Source: Acidimicrobiaceae bacterium
GTDB taxonomy: Bacteria; Actinomycetota; Acidimicrobiia; Acidimicrobiales; Bog-793
Reading direction: 5' to 3'
Length of the DNA: 63,498 bases
Assembly (NCBI GenBank): GCA_025464005.1
Contig: JAODBO010000038.1
Span: 1-63,498 of the forward strand
Positions within the stretch are counted from its first letter, which is position 1, and each line of letters opens with the position of its first letter. The translations under genes and the position numbers were made by a program. The notes beneath the pieces are model-generated. The model searched no databases. It was not told where the DNA came from and saw only the letters and a program-made list of their open reading frames with translations. Positions 25,301 to 33,555 of the stretch are shown here, one piece after another.

Positions 25301-28300
25301 TCCTGCCGGATCGAGCTCCATCGCACCGCCGCCGGTCCCGTCGCTCGCGCTGGCCGTACCGTTGGCCGCCCCCGCGCCGTACTGCGGTGCGTGCGCACGG
25401 TGGCCCCGGTGGTGGGATCCGTGCCGCTCCTGGCGGCTGCGGAGGCGCCGGCGGCGGACGTAGAGACCGGCTGCTCCGATCCAGGCGAGCAGCGCGAGTG
25501 CGACGCCACCAGCGCGCAACGGGGCTGGCGTACCACCCGCGCCTCTCGCCGCGCTGGCCACCACCCCACCGGAGCGCCAGTCGCTGTTCTCGAAGACGAC
25601 GGTCCCGCCCTCGCTCGGCAGCTCATGGAGGTCGCTCTGAGCGGCGAGCCCGTCGAGCAGCATCTGCGGTGCCGGTGCCGGCACCGCAGACTGAGATCCA
25701 GGCAGCACCGGCGCCACGGCCGAAGGGACGACGATGTAGCGGATACCGCTACCCGCGAGCAGTCGGCCCAGACGAATCGTCGTGCCGGACTCGGCGCTCA
25801 CGACGTCAGACAAGATCGCGTTTCCGGCCGACGGGTTGGCGCTCGGCCACAGCCGGCTCCCGTCGGGAAGGCCGCCCGACGACACGGCCGCGGCCAGCCC
25901 TGGCGTCACCTGCCAACCAGGCGAGGGCAGCGCACGGGGGTCCCCCAGCCAGAGCACCCGCTGGGCCGCGGCCCCGGGACCCGCGCCCGCCACCCAGGAG
26001 AGCACGCTGTCGTAGCCCGTCTCCGCCAGGCCCCACCGTCCGCCCACACTCGAGCCGAGCACCGGGAGAAGCCCGGCGAGAGACGCGACGCCGAAGGCGA
26101 CGGCGAGGGCGTGACGCCAGCCGAAGCCCGATCTCCGCAAGTCGGCGGCGACCGACGAGGCGCCGAGACCCACGAGGGCAGCTACGCACACGGCCGCCGG
26201 AGCGACGAGGGCACGCGTCGCTCCTCCGCCCGCGCCGAGCCAACCTTGGCTCCCCGACCAGGCGAGGGCGAAGGCGCCGAGGGCGACGAGCCACAGTCGC
26301 GCTCCCCAGGCGAATCGCGGTCCGCGTCCGACGAGCAGCACGAACGACGCGGCGGCGAGAAACGCCCACTCGAGCGGGCCCCGGCCGATGGGGCCGAGAG
26401 CGAAGCCGAGCAGAGTCGCGAGACGCGGGGCGTGGCCCGGAGCGACCTGCGCTCCCGAGAGCGCACTCCAGAGCGCTCCCGGCTGGACGAGGGTCAGCGA
26501 CCACGGGAAGGCCAGGACGAACGCGACCGCCGCGGCCCCGCACGCCACGATGACGGCACGAGCCCCGGCGGCGGGCCGATCGAAAAGGATGGTCGCGACA
26601 AGCAGCGCTATCGCGCACGCCAGAGCGAGCAGCACGACGATCGGCTCGAACGAGCCCGCCACGCAGAGCAGGATCCCGAGGCCGAGCGAGTCCATACCGA
26701 GCCTGCCGAGAGCGAACGTCGCGCGTCCCGGGATCGCGAACGGCTCGAGACCTGTCGCCCTCGCGAGCCGGGCGAGGACCCAGGGCATGGCGGCATAGGC
26801 GGCGAGCGCCTTTAAGTCACCGCGTGCGAGGTCGTCCCAGGCGAGCGGGAGGAAGAGGTACGCGACTGCGCCAGCGACACGCGCGGAGGGTGGTCCGAGC
26901 GGACGCAGGAGTCGGGCGACCCCGACGGCGCCGAGCACGACGCAGAGCACCAGCGCGAGCTTCAGGACGAGGCCCATGCCCGCGAAGAGGACGAGGCCGG
27001 CGAGGCCGAGCAGCGCGAAGGCGGGCGTCGCCGGACCAGCCCGCTGGAGGCCCGCGTCGGTCCAGCCACCGAAGTAGTGGCCAAGGAGCGCCGTCGGCCC
27101 GGGCAGCGGGAGGTACTGGCCGACGAGCGGCAGGTGGCCAGAGAGAAGCGACCTCGATCCGAACACGAGCACGACGACCGTCGCCGCCACCGCGAGCCCG
27201 GTTCGGCGCGACATCCTGCGCCGCGCCGGTCTGGCGAGCTCCGACGCGCGGGGAGGTGGCGACGAGGGTATCCCCTCGGAGCTGAAAGTCTGGCTCGGAC
27301 GGCTCCAGTGGACGACCAACTCCTCGAGCATCGGCCGCACGAAGCGTGTGACGCGGAACGAGCGTCTCGTGAACAGCCGCGACACGACCCGGTCAGGGAT
27401 CCGGCGCGACGCGGCGACGGCGCCCCTCGCTCCGGCTAGGTCCTGCTCAGGAGCGAGGTTCCACCGCCACGCACCGACGACCTGGTGCACTCGCCACCGC
27501 TTGCCGATGATCCCGAAGTAGCAGATCTCGAGCAGGCTGAGAACGGCGAGCTGGGCCACGACGAGCATCCGGCGCGCCCTGCCGTAGTTCTTGAGCACCG
27601 CTCGCAGCTCGTGACGCCACTGCAACGCCCTCGCCTCAGGCAGGGGTCGCTGCCTGCTCGCCGTGGCCTCGCAGTGACGAACGCGAGCGGACGGCGCCAC
27701 CACGACGCGCGCTCCAGCGACGCGGGCACGCCAGGACAGGTCGACGTCCTCGCCGAACATCGAGATCTTCGGGTCGAAGCCGTGCAGCGCCGCGAACAGG
27801 TCGGAGCGCACGAGCGTGCAGCCGCCCGGAGCACCGAAGACCTCGCGGGCCTCGTCGTGCTGGGACTGGTCGAGCTCACGGCGGCCGACTCTGCGTACGG
27901 GCGCGCCGAACCGGTCGACGCCGAGGCCGAGCTGGAGGAGGCGATCCGCTTCGTCGTAGGCGACAAGCTTCGGCGCGACGATCCCCGCATTGGAGCGGAA
28001 CGCCTCCTCGACCATCTTTCGAACAGCGTCCTCGTCAGGAACGATGTCGTCGTGGCAGAACAGGTAGAAGGTGCTGCCCTCGACGGTGTCGAGCACGACG
28101 TTCGCGCTCGGTCCGAACCCGCGGTTGTCGGGGAGACGTCGGAGGTAGACGTCGGGGGCGACGGCCGCGATGCGTGCGGCGATCGGCTCCCGGCTCCCGG
28201 CGTCGATCACGAGGATCGACAGATTCGCGTAGTCCTGCGCGCCGAGTGCGGCGAGACCATCCTCGAGCCACGGGCCAGGGTCGGACGCCACGACAACCGC

Positions 28301-28330
28301 GACGACCGGTGGTGCTTGGTCCTCCGGCAT
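25289..28330 (-). CDS. GT2 glycosyltransferase fused to a multi-span membrane protein
   Basis: The 1013-residue protein has two parts. Residues 1-290 form a GT-A family 2 domain: VAVVVASDPGPWLEDGLAAL at the start, LPDNRGFGPSANVVLD, a metal-binding HDD in FYLFCHDDIVPDE near 95, then GGCTLVRSDLFAALHGFDPKISMFGEDVDLSWRARVAGARV, typical of rhamnosyl/galactofuranosyl-type enzymes. Residues 370-1000 hold about 12 hydrophobic spans and a periplasmic part (GSGIRYIVVPSAVAPVLPG), with a final span near 965 and a His-rich tail. Such fusions could couple lipid-linked sugar transfer and membrane handling. It overlaps the DUF5719 gene. Substrate unknown. Confidence 0.85.
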   Translation of the reverse strand: MPEDQAPPVVAVVVASDPGPWLEDGLAALGAQDYANLSILVIDAGSREPIAARIAAVAPDVYLRRLPDNRGFGPSANVVLDTVEGSTFYLFCHDDIVPDEDAVRKMVEEAFRSNAGIVAPKLVAYDEADRLLQLGLGVDRFGAPVRRVGRRELDQSQHDEAREVFGAPGGCTLVRSDLFAALHGFDPKISMFGEDVDLSWRARVAGARVVVAPSARVRHCEATASRQRPLPEARALQWRHELRAVLKNYGRARRMLVVAQLAVLSLLEICYFGIIGKRWRVHQVVGAWRWNLAPEQDLAGARGAVAASRRIPDRVVSRLFTRRSFRVTRFVRPMLEELVVHWSRPSQTFSSEGIPSSPPPRASELARPARRRMSRRTGLAVAATVVVLVFGSRSLLSGHLPLVGQYLPLPGPTALLGHYFGGWTDAGLQRAGPATPAFALLGLAGLVLFAGMGLVLKLALVLCVVLGAVGVARLLRPLGPPSARVAGAVAYLFLPLAWDDLARGDLKALAAYAAMPWVLARLARATGLEPFAIPGRATFALGRLGMDSLGLGILLCVAGSFEPIVVLLALACAIALLVATILFDRPAAGARAVIVACGAAAVAFVLAFPWSLTLVQPGALWSALSGAQVAPGHAPRLATLLGFALGPIGRGPLEWAFLAAASFVLLVGRGPRFAWGARLWLVALGAFALAWSGSQGWLGAGGGATRALVAPAAVCVAALVGLGASSVAADLRRSGFGWRHALAVAFGVASLAGLLPVLGSSVGGRWGLAETGYDSVLSWVAGAGPGAAAQRVLWLGDPRALPSPGWQVTPGLAAAVSSGGLPDGSRLWPSANPSAGNAILSDVVSAESGTTIRLGRLLAGSGIRYIVVPSAVAPVLPGSQSAVPAPAPQMLLDGLAAQSDLHELPSEGGTVVFENSDWRSGGVVASAARGAGGTPAPLRAGGVALALLAWIGAAGLYVRRRRLRSRQERHGSHHRGHRAHAPQYGAGAANGTASASDGTGGGAMELDPAGAVH

Positions 28331-28429
28331 CAGGGGTCAAAGACTACTCCCCGCCACTCAGCGTTGCGCTCGGGAACGGCTGGGAGGCGCGAGCCGTGGG
28401 CGTGCGCGCCGCTTGCTAGCGTTGCGCCG

Positions 28430-28630
28430 ATGGACGACCTGCGCCGTGAGATCGAGCACGCGGTCGAGGAGATCGCATACGCCGCCGTCGGCTTCGCGGT
28501 TCTCGGCTTCCAGCGTGCGCAGGTCGCCCGCAGGAGGCTCGAACGTTGCGGCCCGGTGGCGTCATGGACGGACCAGCTGCGAAACGTCTTCTCCGCAGCG
28601 TCCGGGACCGGAAGCGCTCCGGAGGACTGA
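28430..28630 (+). CDS. Small conserved-looking protein (66 residues)
   Basis: The short frame reads MDDLRREIEHAVEEIAYAAVGFAVLGFQRAQVARRRLE and ends with a polar SGTGSAPED tail. It would form a long amphipathic helix, partly hydrophobic (YAAVGFAVLGF). The ATG at 28430 lies 7 bp after TAGCGT, a leaderless -10. It is encoded on the plus strand between two minus-strand sugar genes, with high third-position GC. No family is recognised; the size and charge pattern resemble small accessory membrane-associated proteins. The reading is supported mainly by the promoter and codon bias. Confidence 0.65.
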   Translation: MDDLRREIEHAVEEIAYAAVGFAVLGFQRAQVARRRLERCGPVASWTDQLRNVFSAASGTGSAPED

Positions 28631-28666
28631 ACCTCGAGGCGCACACCACCGCGGCTAGGGGCGCGG

Positions 28667-29560
28667 CTAGGTGGCGGCGATACGGCTGCGCCAATGCTCG
28701 AGGACGTCCGCGAGCGTCTCGTCGAGCGGTATCTCGGGCGCCCATCCGGTGGCAGCTCGTAGACGGGAAGCGTCGCCGCGCAGCATCGGCACGTCGACCG
28801 GCCGGAAGAGCGAAGGATCCTCGACGGTCACGACTTCGGTCTTGGCCAGCGCCACGAGTCGAGCCAGCACCTCTGCTATCGGCACGGCGACGCCCGAGCT
28901 GACGTTGTAGACCTCGCCGGCAGAGCCGCGCTCTGCCAGTAGCCGATACGCGCGCACGACGTCGCGCACGTCGGTGAAGTCGCGCGCTGCAGCGAGGTTG
29001 CCGACCCGGACCTCGGTGCCGCTGCGCTCCGCCTCAGCCACGCGGCGAGCGAGCGCCGACACGACGAACGACTCGGCCTGCCCCGGGCCGACGTGATTGA
29101 ACGGACGGGCCCGCACCACCTCCAGGCCGCGACCGAGATAGGCCTGCACGCCGAGGAACTCGGCACCGACCTTGCTGGCGGCGTACGGCGACACGGGTAG
29201 CAAGGGAGCGGACTCGTCGAGCGCGTTCCCGTTCCCGCTGCCGTAGACCTCTGCAGAGCTCACGAGCACGACGCGTGGCGGACGGTCCGCACTGCGCGCC
29301 GCCTCGAGCAGATTCAGCGTACCGAGCACGTTGACCTGGACGGTAGGCTCGGGGGCCTCCCACGACTGGCCTACGTGCGCGAGCGCGGCGAGATGGTAGA
29401 CGACCTCCGGCGCTGCGGCGACCAGAGCTGTGCGGACGCCGGGGGCATCGCCGATGTCGAGGTGCTCGGGCAGCACCTCGACCGTGTCCCCACAGTCCTC
29501 GAGATGGCTGCGAAGCCAGTGGCCGACGAAGCCGGATCCCCCGGTGATAAAGGCGTGCAC
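28667..29560 (-). CDS. NAD-dependent epimerase/reductase, Rmd-like (GDP-sugar)
   Basis: The 297-residue extended SDR starts MHAFITGGSGFVGHWLRSHLEDCGD with the GxxGxxG motif, then VYHLAALAHVGQSWEAPE, VLVSSAEVYG with the catalytic Ser-Thr position, SPYAASK (Tyr-Lys) near 135 and ARPFNHVGPGQAESFVVSALARRVAEAE. It matches GDP-4-keto-6-deoxymannose reductases (Rmd), which make GDP-D-rhamnose. The usual partner Gmd (GDP-mannose 4,6-dehydratase) is not in the window, so the exact substrate is uncertain. It is the last gene of the long minus-strand envelope block. Confidence 0.75.
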   Translation of the reverse strand: MHAFITGGSGFVGHWLRSHLEDCGDTVEVLPEHLDIGDAPGVRTALVAAAPEVVYHLAALAHVGQSWEAPEPTVQVNVLGTLNLLEAARSADRPPRVVLVSSAEVYGSGNGNALDESAPLLPVSPYAASKVGAEFLGVQAYLGRGLEVVRARPFNHVGPGQAESFVVSALARRVAEAERSGTEVRVGNLAAARDFTDVRDVVRAYRLLAERGSAGEVYNVSSGVAVPIAEVLARLVALAKTEVVTVEDPSLFRPVDVPMLRGDASRLRAATGWAPEIPLDETLADVLEHWRSRIAAT

Positions 29561-29569
29561 CGACCCAGG

Positions 29570-30730
29570 CTAGCCAGCAGCTGCTTCGCGGTACGCATCC
29601 ACGTGCCCCGCCGCGCACGCCTTCCATGTGTACGTCGAGGCTCGCTCGAGCCCTTCGAGGCGACGCCTCGCAACATCGGGTCCTCCGGCAAGGGCGATCT
29701 CGAGCGCGTCGGCGAGCGCTGTGGCATCGGAGCGCGGCACGAGCAGCGCGGCATCGCCTGCCAGCTCGGACATCACAGAATCCTGCGTGGTGACGAGCGC
29801 CGTCCCGCACGCCATCGCCTCGAGCGCGGGCAGCCCGAATCCTTCCTCGAGCGACGGGTAGGCGACGACCGAAGCAACCCGGACGAGGGACGGCACGTCG
29901 GCGTCATCCACGTGCCCGAGGCGCACGATCCGCTCGCGCCAGGGTGACGCCGCGATCGCAGCGTCCAGGTCGGCGGTCCCCCAGCCGTTGCCGCCGGCGA
30001 GGACGAGAGACAGCTCGCGGTGGGTGTCGGCCAGGCGTGAGAAGCCGGCGACGAGGGTCACGAGGTCCTTCCTCGGCTGGATGGTCCCGGTGTGCAGTAC
30101 GTACGGCGCTCGGACGCCGAGGCGATCGAGCACGGCGCTGTCGTTCCCCGGCCGGGGCTCGGAGGAGGTGAAGCGCTCGCGGTCGACGCCGTGGGGCACC
30201 ACCCGGATCGGAGCGTCCGGGTGGTAGATCTCGGAGAAACGCCGGGCCGTCCTCTCGCTCACGCACACCACGACGTCGGCACGCCGAGCGGCGAGACGCA
30301 ACGCTCGGCGGAAGTAGAGGACCTTGGAGCGTTCGTGCCACTCGGGGTGGTCCACGAAGGTGAGGTCGTGCACCGTAACCACGGTCGGCCGTCCCGGCCA
30401 TGCGGGGAGCGCGTAGTGCGGCCCGTGGACGACGTCGAAGTTCGCTGGCCGAGTGCGCACCGTCGCCGTGAGGCCGATCTCCTCCCACAGCAGCCGAGGG
30501 CCACGATGCGACGGCGCGTTCGCCATGACCGTGGACAAAGGCGCGATGTTCTGCCACCTCGTCGCATCGTCGCGCCGCGCGACGAGGGTGAGCGCAATGT
30601 CGTCGCGCCGGGCGAGCGCTCGTACGAGCTCGACGGTGTACTGACCGGCACCGAGCGCCTCGACCGGGATTGCGGCCACGTTGATGCCGATACGGAGGAG
30701 GCCCGAGCCGTCTCCGACGACGGTGCTCAC
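29570..30730 (-). CDS. GT4-family glycosyltransferase
   Basis: The 386-residue GT-B enzyme has an N-terminal INVAAIPVEALGAGQYTVELVRAL, VVHGPHYALPAW, HDLTFVDHPEWH and the linker YVLHTGTIQPRKDLVTLVAGFSRL near 210. The nucleotide-binding EEGFGLPALEAMACGTALVTT motif near 298 carries the family Glu pair. It resembles mannosyltransferases that act on lipid-linked sugars. The GTG at 30730 lies in the second copy of a 26-bp repeat and overlaps the stop of a 9-codon reading frame. Immediately downstream is the Rmd-like gene. Confidence 0.88.
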   Translation of the reverse strand: MSTVVGDGSGLLRIGINVAAIPVEALGAGQYTVELVRALARRDDIALTLVARRDDATRWQNIAPLSTVMANAPSHRGPRLLWEEIGLTATVRTRPANFDVVHGPHYALPAWPGRPTVVTVHDLTFVDHPEWHERSKVLYFRRALRLAARRADVVVCVSERTARRFSEIYHPDAPIRVVPHGVDRERFTSSEPRPGNDSAVLDRLGVRAPYVLHTGTIQPRKDLVTLVAGFSRLADTHRELSLVLAGGNGWGTADLDAAIAASPWRERIVRLGHVDDADVPSLVRVASVVAYPSLEEGFGLPALEAMACGTALVTTQDSVMSELAGDAALLVPRSDATALADALEIALAGGPDVARRRLEGLERASTYTWKACAAGHVDAYREAAAG

Positions 30731-30781
30731 GAGTCGCCTCCGACGACGGTGCTCACGAGCCGCCTCCGACGACGGTGCGCC
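30713..30781. repeat. 26-bp tandem repeat spanning a gene junction
   Basis: Two copies (30713-30738 and 30739-30764, one mismatch) and a third partial copy (30765-30781) lie head to tail. They cover the end of the upstream glycosyltransferase gene and the start of the downstream one. On the minus strand each full copy contains a GTGA, so the overlapping stop-start junction was itself duplicated. Confidence 0.92.
30727..30756 (-). CDS. Nine-codon cistron created by the 26-bp duplication
   Basis: The minus strand reads GTG AGC ACC GTC GTC GGA GGC GAC TCG TGA, giving MSTVVGGDS. Its GTG overlaps the TGA of the upstream GT4 gene, and its TGA overlaps the GTG of the downstream GT4 gene. The downstream protein begins with almost the same residues, MSTVVGDGS. 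It is probably a by-product of duplication rather than a functional peptide, but it sits in the translational coupling path. Confidence 0.5.
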   Translation of the reverse strand: MSTVVGGDS

Positions 30782-31886
30782 AGAGCTCGACGTGACGGGC
30801 AGCGCTTCGCGCCCACGTCAGGCCGGCCGTTCGAGCGCGACCGGCCGCGATCAGCGCGTCGCGACGCGTGCCGTCCGTCGCGCCGACCAAGAGGCCGGCG
30901 GCGAGCGCGTCGACGTCGAGCGGATCGACGTCGAGCGCGGCCCCACCAGAGCTCGGCACCGGGCTCGCCACGACGGGCGCGCCCGCGCGCATCGCCTCGA
31001 CGACCGGGAGCCCGAAGCCCTCGCGCAGCGGGACGTAGGCGAGGCAGCGACACGCCGCGTACAGTCCGGCAAGCACCGCGGCCTCTACCTTGCCCGCGAG
31101 CACGACGCCCTGCGGCAAGTGCTCCTCCGCCGCGTCCCCCCAGCCGGTCGGCCCGACGACGACGAGCGGCCACGGCTCGGGAAGCTCGGGGCGTGCCTCG
31201 CCATAGGCGGCGAACAGCCGACGAAGGTTCTTGCGCGGCTCGAGCGTCCCGACCGCGAGCAGGAAGTCCGCAGGCACGCCGAGCCGCTCGAGCGCTTGTC
31301 GCGTGCCGGCGGCATCGGGCGCCGGAAGGTGGTCCGAGCCCTCCTCGATAACGACGACGCGATCGGTGTCACCGACGGGAATGAGACTGCGCAGCTCCCC
31401 CGCTACCTCCTCGGAGGGCACGACGAGCCGTCCGGCACGCCGGAGGGTCCTCGCGAGTCCCGCTTCATGCCAGCGCCGGCCGCGCGCCGGGTACGCGTCG
31501 GGCAGCCGGCGCCAGGCGAGGTCGTGGACGGTCGCGACGAGCGGCACGGCCGCAGGGGGGATCGCGAACGACGTCGCGTGGACCGCCGAGTAGCCCCGGC
31601 CGAGCCGCGCCGCGCCGATATCCCATGCCTTCACGAGCACGCGGGGTGGTAGAGCGACGGTCGCGACTCGCGGACCGAGCGCGGCGAGTGGGTCCGCGCC
31701 GCGGACCCGGCTCGCGAGAAGCGTCACCGGGAGGCGCGCGGCCGGGTACAGCTCGCAAAGACCCTGGACGAGACCCTCGACGTAGGTGCCGATGCCGCCT
31801 GGAACGGCGCGCCGTAGCTGCTCTGCCACGAGCAGGACTCCATCGCCGAGCCCGTCGGGTCCGAGCACCGGTACGCCATCGCCCAC
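30753..31886 (-). CDS. GT4-family glycosyltransferase
   Basis: The 377-residue GT-B enzyme has VPGGIGTYVEGLVQGL near the start, VHATSFAIPPA, TVHDLAWRRLPDAYP, then LLAVGTLEPRKNLRRLFAAYGEA near 205 and the catalytic-site REGFGLPVVEAMRAGAPVVAS near 290. It is related to the enzyme encoded just downstream but not a recent copy, as identity is limited to motifs. The GTG at 31886 is preferred because it begins close to the first beta-strand and 29 bp after the cofE stop. The upstream alternative at 31982 would lie inside cofE. It probably adds mannose or a deoxy sugar. Confidence 0.87.
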   Translation of the reverse strand: MGDGVPVLGPDGLGDGVLLVAEQLRRAVPGGIGTYVEGLVQGLCELYPAARLPVTLLASRVRGADPLAALGPRVATVALPPRVLVKAWDIGAARLGRGYSAVHATSFAIPPAAVPLVATVHDLAWRRLPDAYPARGRRWHEAGLARTLRRAGRLVVPSEEVAGELRSLIPVGDTDRVVVIEEGSDHLPAPDAAGTRQALERLGVPADFLLAVGTLEPRKNLRRLFAAYGEARPELPEPWPLVVVGPTGWGDAAEEHLPQGVVLAGKVEAAVLAGLYAACRCLAYVPLREGFGLPVVEAMRAGAPVVASPVPSSGGAALDVDPLDVDALAAGLLVGATDGTRRDALIAAGRARTAGLTWARSAARHVELWRTVVGGGS

Positions 31887-31915
31887 GGCCCCGTCAGGGG
31901 GCGTGTCCCGGCTGC

Positions 31916-32623
31916 TCAGCGGAACAGGTCCTCGTCGTAGGGACGGACGATCTCCTCGTGCACCGAGGACTCGCGCAGCCACGTCGGATCGACCCCACGG
32001 ACGATCGCGACGGGGATGCCCGACGACTTGCCCATGATCAGATCGGCCGCCGCGGCGATCTCGTCTGCGACACAGACTTCGGTGACGGTGAGCTCGCGGC
32101 CCATCGCGTCCTCGACGCCGCGCAGGTCCACGACCGCGGCGACACCGGCGCAGCCGATCGCGACGTCGGTGAGCCCGCGCCGCCAGGCGCGGCCGAAGGT
32201 GTCTGACACCACGACGCCGACTTCGACTCCGGCGACTGCCCGCAGCTGGTCACGGATCCGTCTCGCCGAGCGGTCCGGATCGACCGGCAGCAGCGCGGCG
32301 TAGCCCATTTCGACGTTCGACAGGTCGACGCCCGAGCTGGCGCAGACGAACCCGTGCCGGGTCTCGGTGACGACGAGGTCGCCCCGCCGCCTCAGCACCC
32401 GGACGGCTTCGGACTCGGCGAGGCGGCGCTTCGCGTCCGGGTCGCTCGCGTCCACCTCGACGATCCGTCCCTCGGACTTCGAGACGATCTTCTGGGTGAC
32501 GACCACGACGTCGCCGGGGACGAGGGAGGCGTGCTGCGCGATGAGCGCACCGATCGAGACACCCCGGCCGATCTCGGGCAGGCCGGTGACACCTAGGACG
32601 ACCAGCGAGGGGGTCATGCCCAT
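31916..32623 (-). CDS. cofE: Coenzyme F420-0:L-glutamate ligase
   Basis: CofE (FbiB N-terminal domain) adds L-glutamates to F420-0 with GTP. The 235-residue protein has LPEIGRGVSIGALIAQH, DVVVVTQKIVSKSEGRIVEV near 40, GFVCASSGVDLSN near 92 with metal-binding residues, VVVSDTFGRAWRRGLTDVAIG near 135, and LTVTEVCVADEIAAAADLIMGKSSGIPVAIVRG. These are clear family blocks. Mycobacterial FbiB has an added nitroreductase domain that is absent here. The ATG at 32623 overlaps the cofD stop as TGATG, so the pair is coupled. Confidence 0.95.
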   Translation of the reverse strand: MGMTPSLVVLGVTGLPEIGRGVSIGALIAQHASLVPGDVVVVTQKIVSKSEGRIVEVDASDPDAKRRLAESEAVRVLRRRGDLVVTETRHGFVCASSGVDLSNVEMGYAALLPVDPDRSARRIRDQLRAVAGVEVGVVVSDTFGRAWRRGLTDVAIGCAGVAAVVDLRGVEDAMGRELTVTEVCVADEIAAAADLIMGKSSGIPVAIVRGVDPTWLRESSVHEEIVRPYDEDLFR

Positions 32624-33555
32624 CAGCGCAGGGGACTAGCCGCGAGAACCGCCCTCGCCAGGTCGGCCGCGACCTCGGGCGTGCCCATCACGGTCGCGGT
32701 GACCAGGCAGCGCATCCCTAGTGCCTCCACCTCGGGCGCGAGACCACGATCGGCCTCGTCGATCACGAGCGTCCCGATCCTTGCCTGCAGGTGCCGCGCC
32801 ACGCCGACGACGGACGACTCTCCGCCCAGCTCGACGAGCAGGCGACCGGCTGGTCCCTTGAGCGCCGTGCCGCCCACAATCGGGGAGATGGCGACGACCC
32901 GCTCCCGTCTCGACTCGAGCATCTCGGCGATGCCGGGAACGGCGAGGATGGGGCCGATCGAGACGATCGGATTGGAGGGAGCGACGACGATCGTCTCGGC
33001 CTCGGCGAGTGCCTCGAGCACGCCCGGGGCCGGGCGAGCCGACTCCGCGCCCTCGAAGCGGACCCGGCGTACAGGGACGGAGTGGCGTAGGTGGACGAAG
33101 TACTCCTGGAACGCGACCTCACCGCCTTCGACGAGCTCGAGGCGGGTGCGCACTCGGTCATCGCTCATCGGCAAAAGGCGCAGGCCCAGCCCCCACGCGG
33201 CTGCCACCTCGGCGACGACGTCGCTCAGGTGCGCTCCTGCGGCGAGGCGGCCGGTCCGATAGAGATGGGTCCCGAGATCGCGATCGCCGAGGCGGAACCA
33301 CGTCGGCGCCCCGTACCGGTCGAGGGCGTCCATTGCCGCGAAGCTCTCGCCCACGAGCCCCCAGCCCGTCGCAGGGTTCACGGCTCCCGCCAGGGTGTAG
33401 GTGACCGTGTCGAGGTCCGGGCTCACATGCAGCCCGTGCAGCACGGTGTCGTCCGCGGTGTTGACGATTGCGGTGATCTCGCCGGGCTCGACGACGCCCA
33501 CGAGTCCGACGAGGAAGCGGGCGGCTCCAACGCCGCCCGCGAGGACCGCTATCAC
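32623..33555 (-). CDS. cofD: 2-phospho-L-lactate transferase (F420 biosynthesis)
   Basis: CofD (FbiA) joins the lactyl- or enolpyruvyl-phosphate moiety to Fo, giving F420-0 or its dehydro form. The 310-residue protein begins VIAVLAGGVGAARFLVGL, with the GGVGAA nucleotide loop, then TAIVNTADDTVLHGLHVSPDLDTVTYTLAG near 35, WFRLGDRDLGTHLYRT near 90, VAPSNPIVSIGPILAVPGI near 190 and a C-terminal Rossmann part. The GTG at 33555 overlaps the epimerase stop as GTGA and directly precedes the conserved opening. It forms the cofD-cofE pair inside the envelope-sugar block. Confidence 0.96.
   Translation of the reverse strand: MIAVLAGGVGAARFLVGLVGVVEPGEITAIVNTADDTVLHGLHVSPDLDTVTYTLAGAVNPATGWGLVGESFAAMDALDRYGAPTWFRLGDRDLGTHLYRTGRLAAGAHLSDVVAEVAAAWGLGLRLLPMSDDRVRTRLELVEGGEVAFQEYFVHLRHSVPVRRVRFEGAESARPAPGVLEALAEAETIVVAPSNPIVSIGPILAVPGIAEMLESRRERVVAISPIVGGTALKGPAGRLLVELGGESSVVGVARHLQARIGTLVIDEADRGLAPEVEALGMRCLVTATVMGTPEVAADLARAVLAASPLR

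Noticed and set aside
30713..30781. CRISPR-like direct repeats
   Set aside because: Units are contiguous without spacers and lie across coding junctions; they are a tandem duplication. The same applies to the 21-bp and 14-bp repeats near 53.1 and 55.8 kb.
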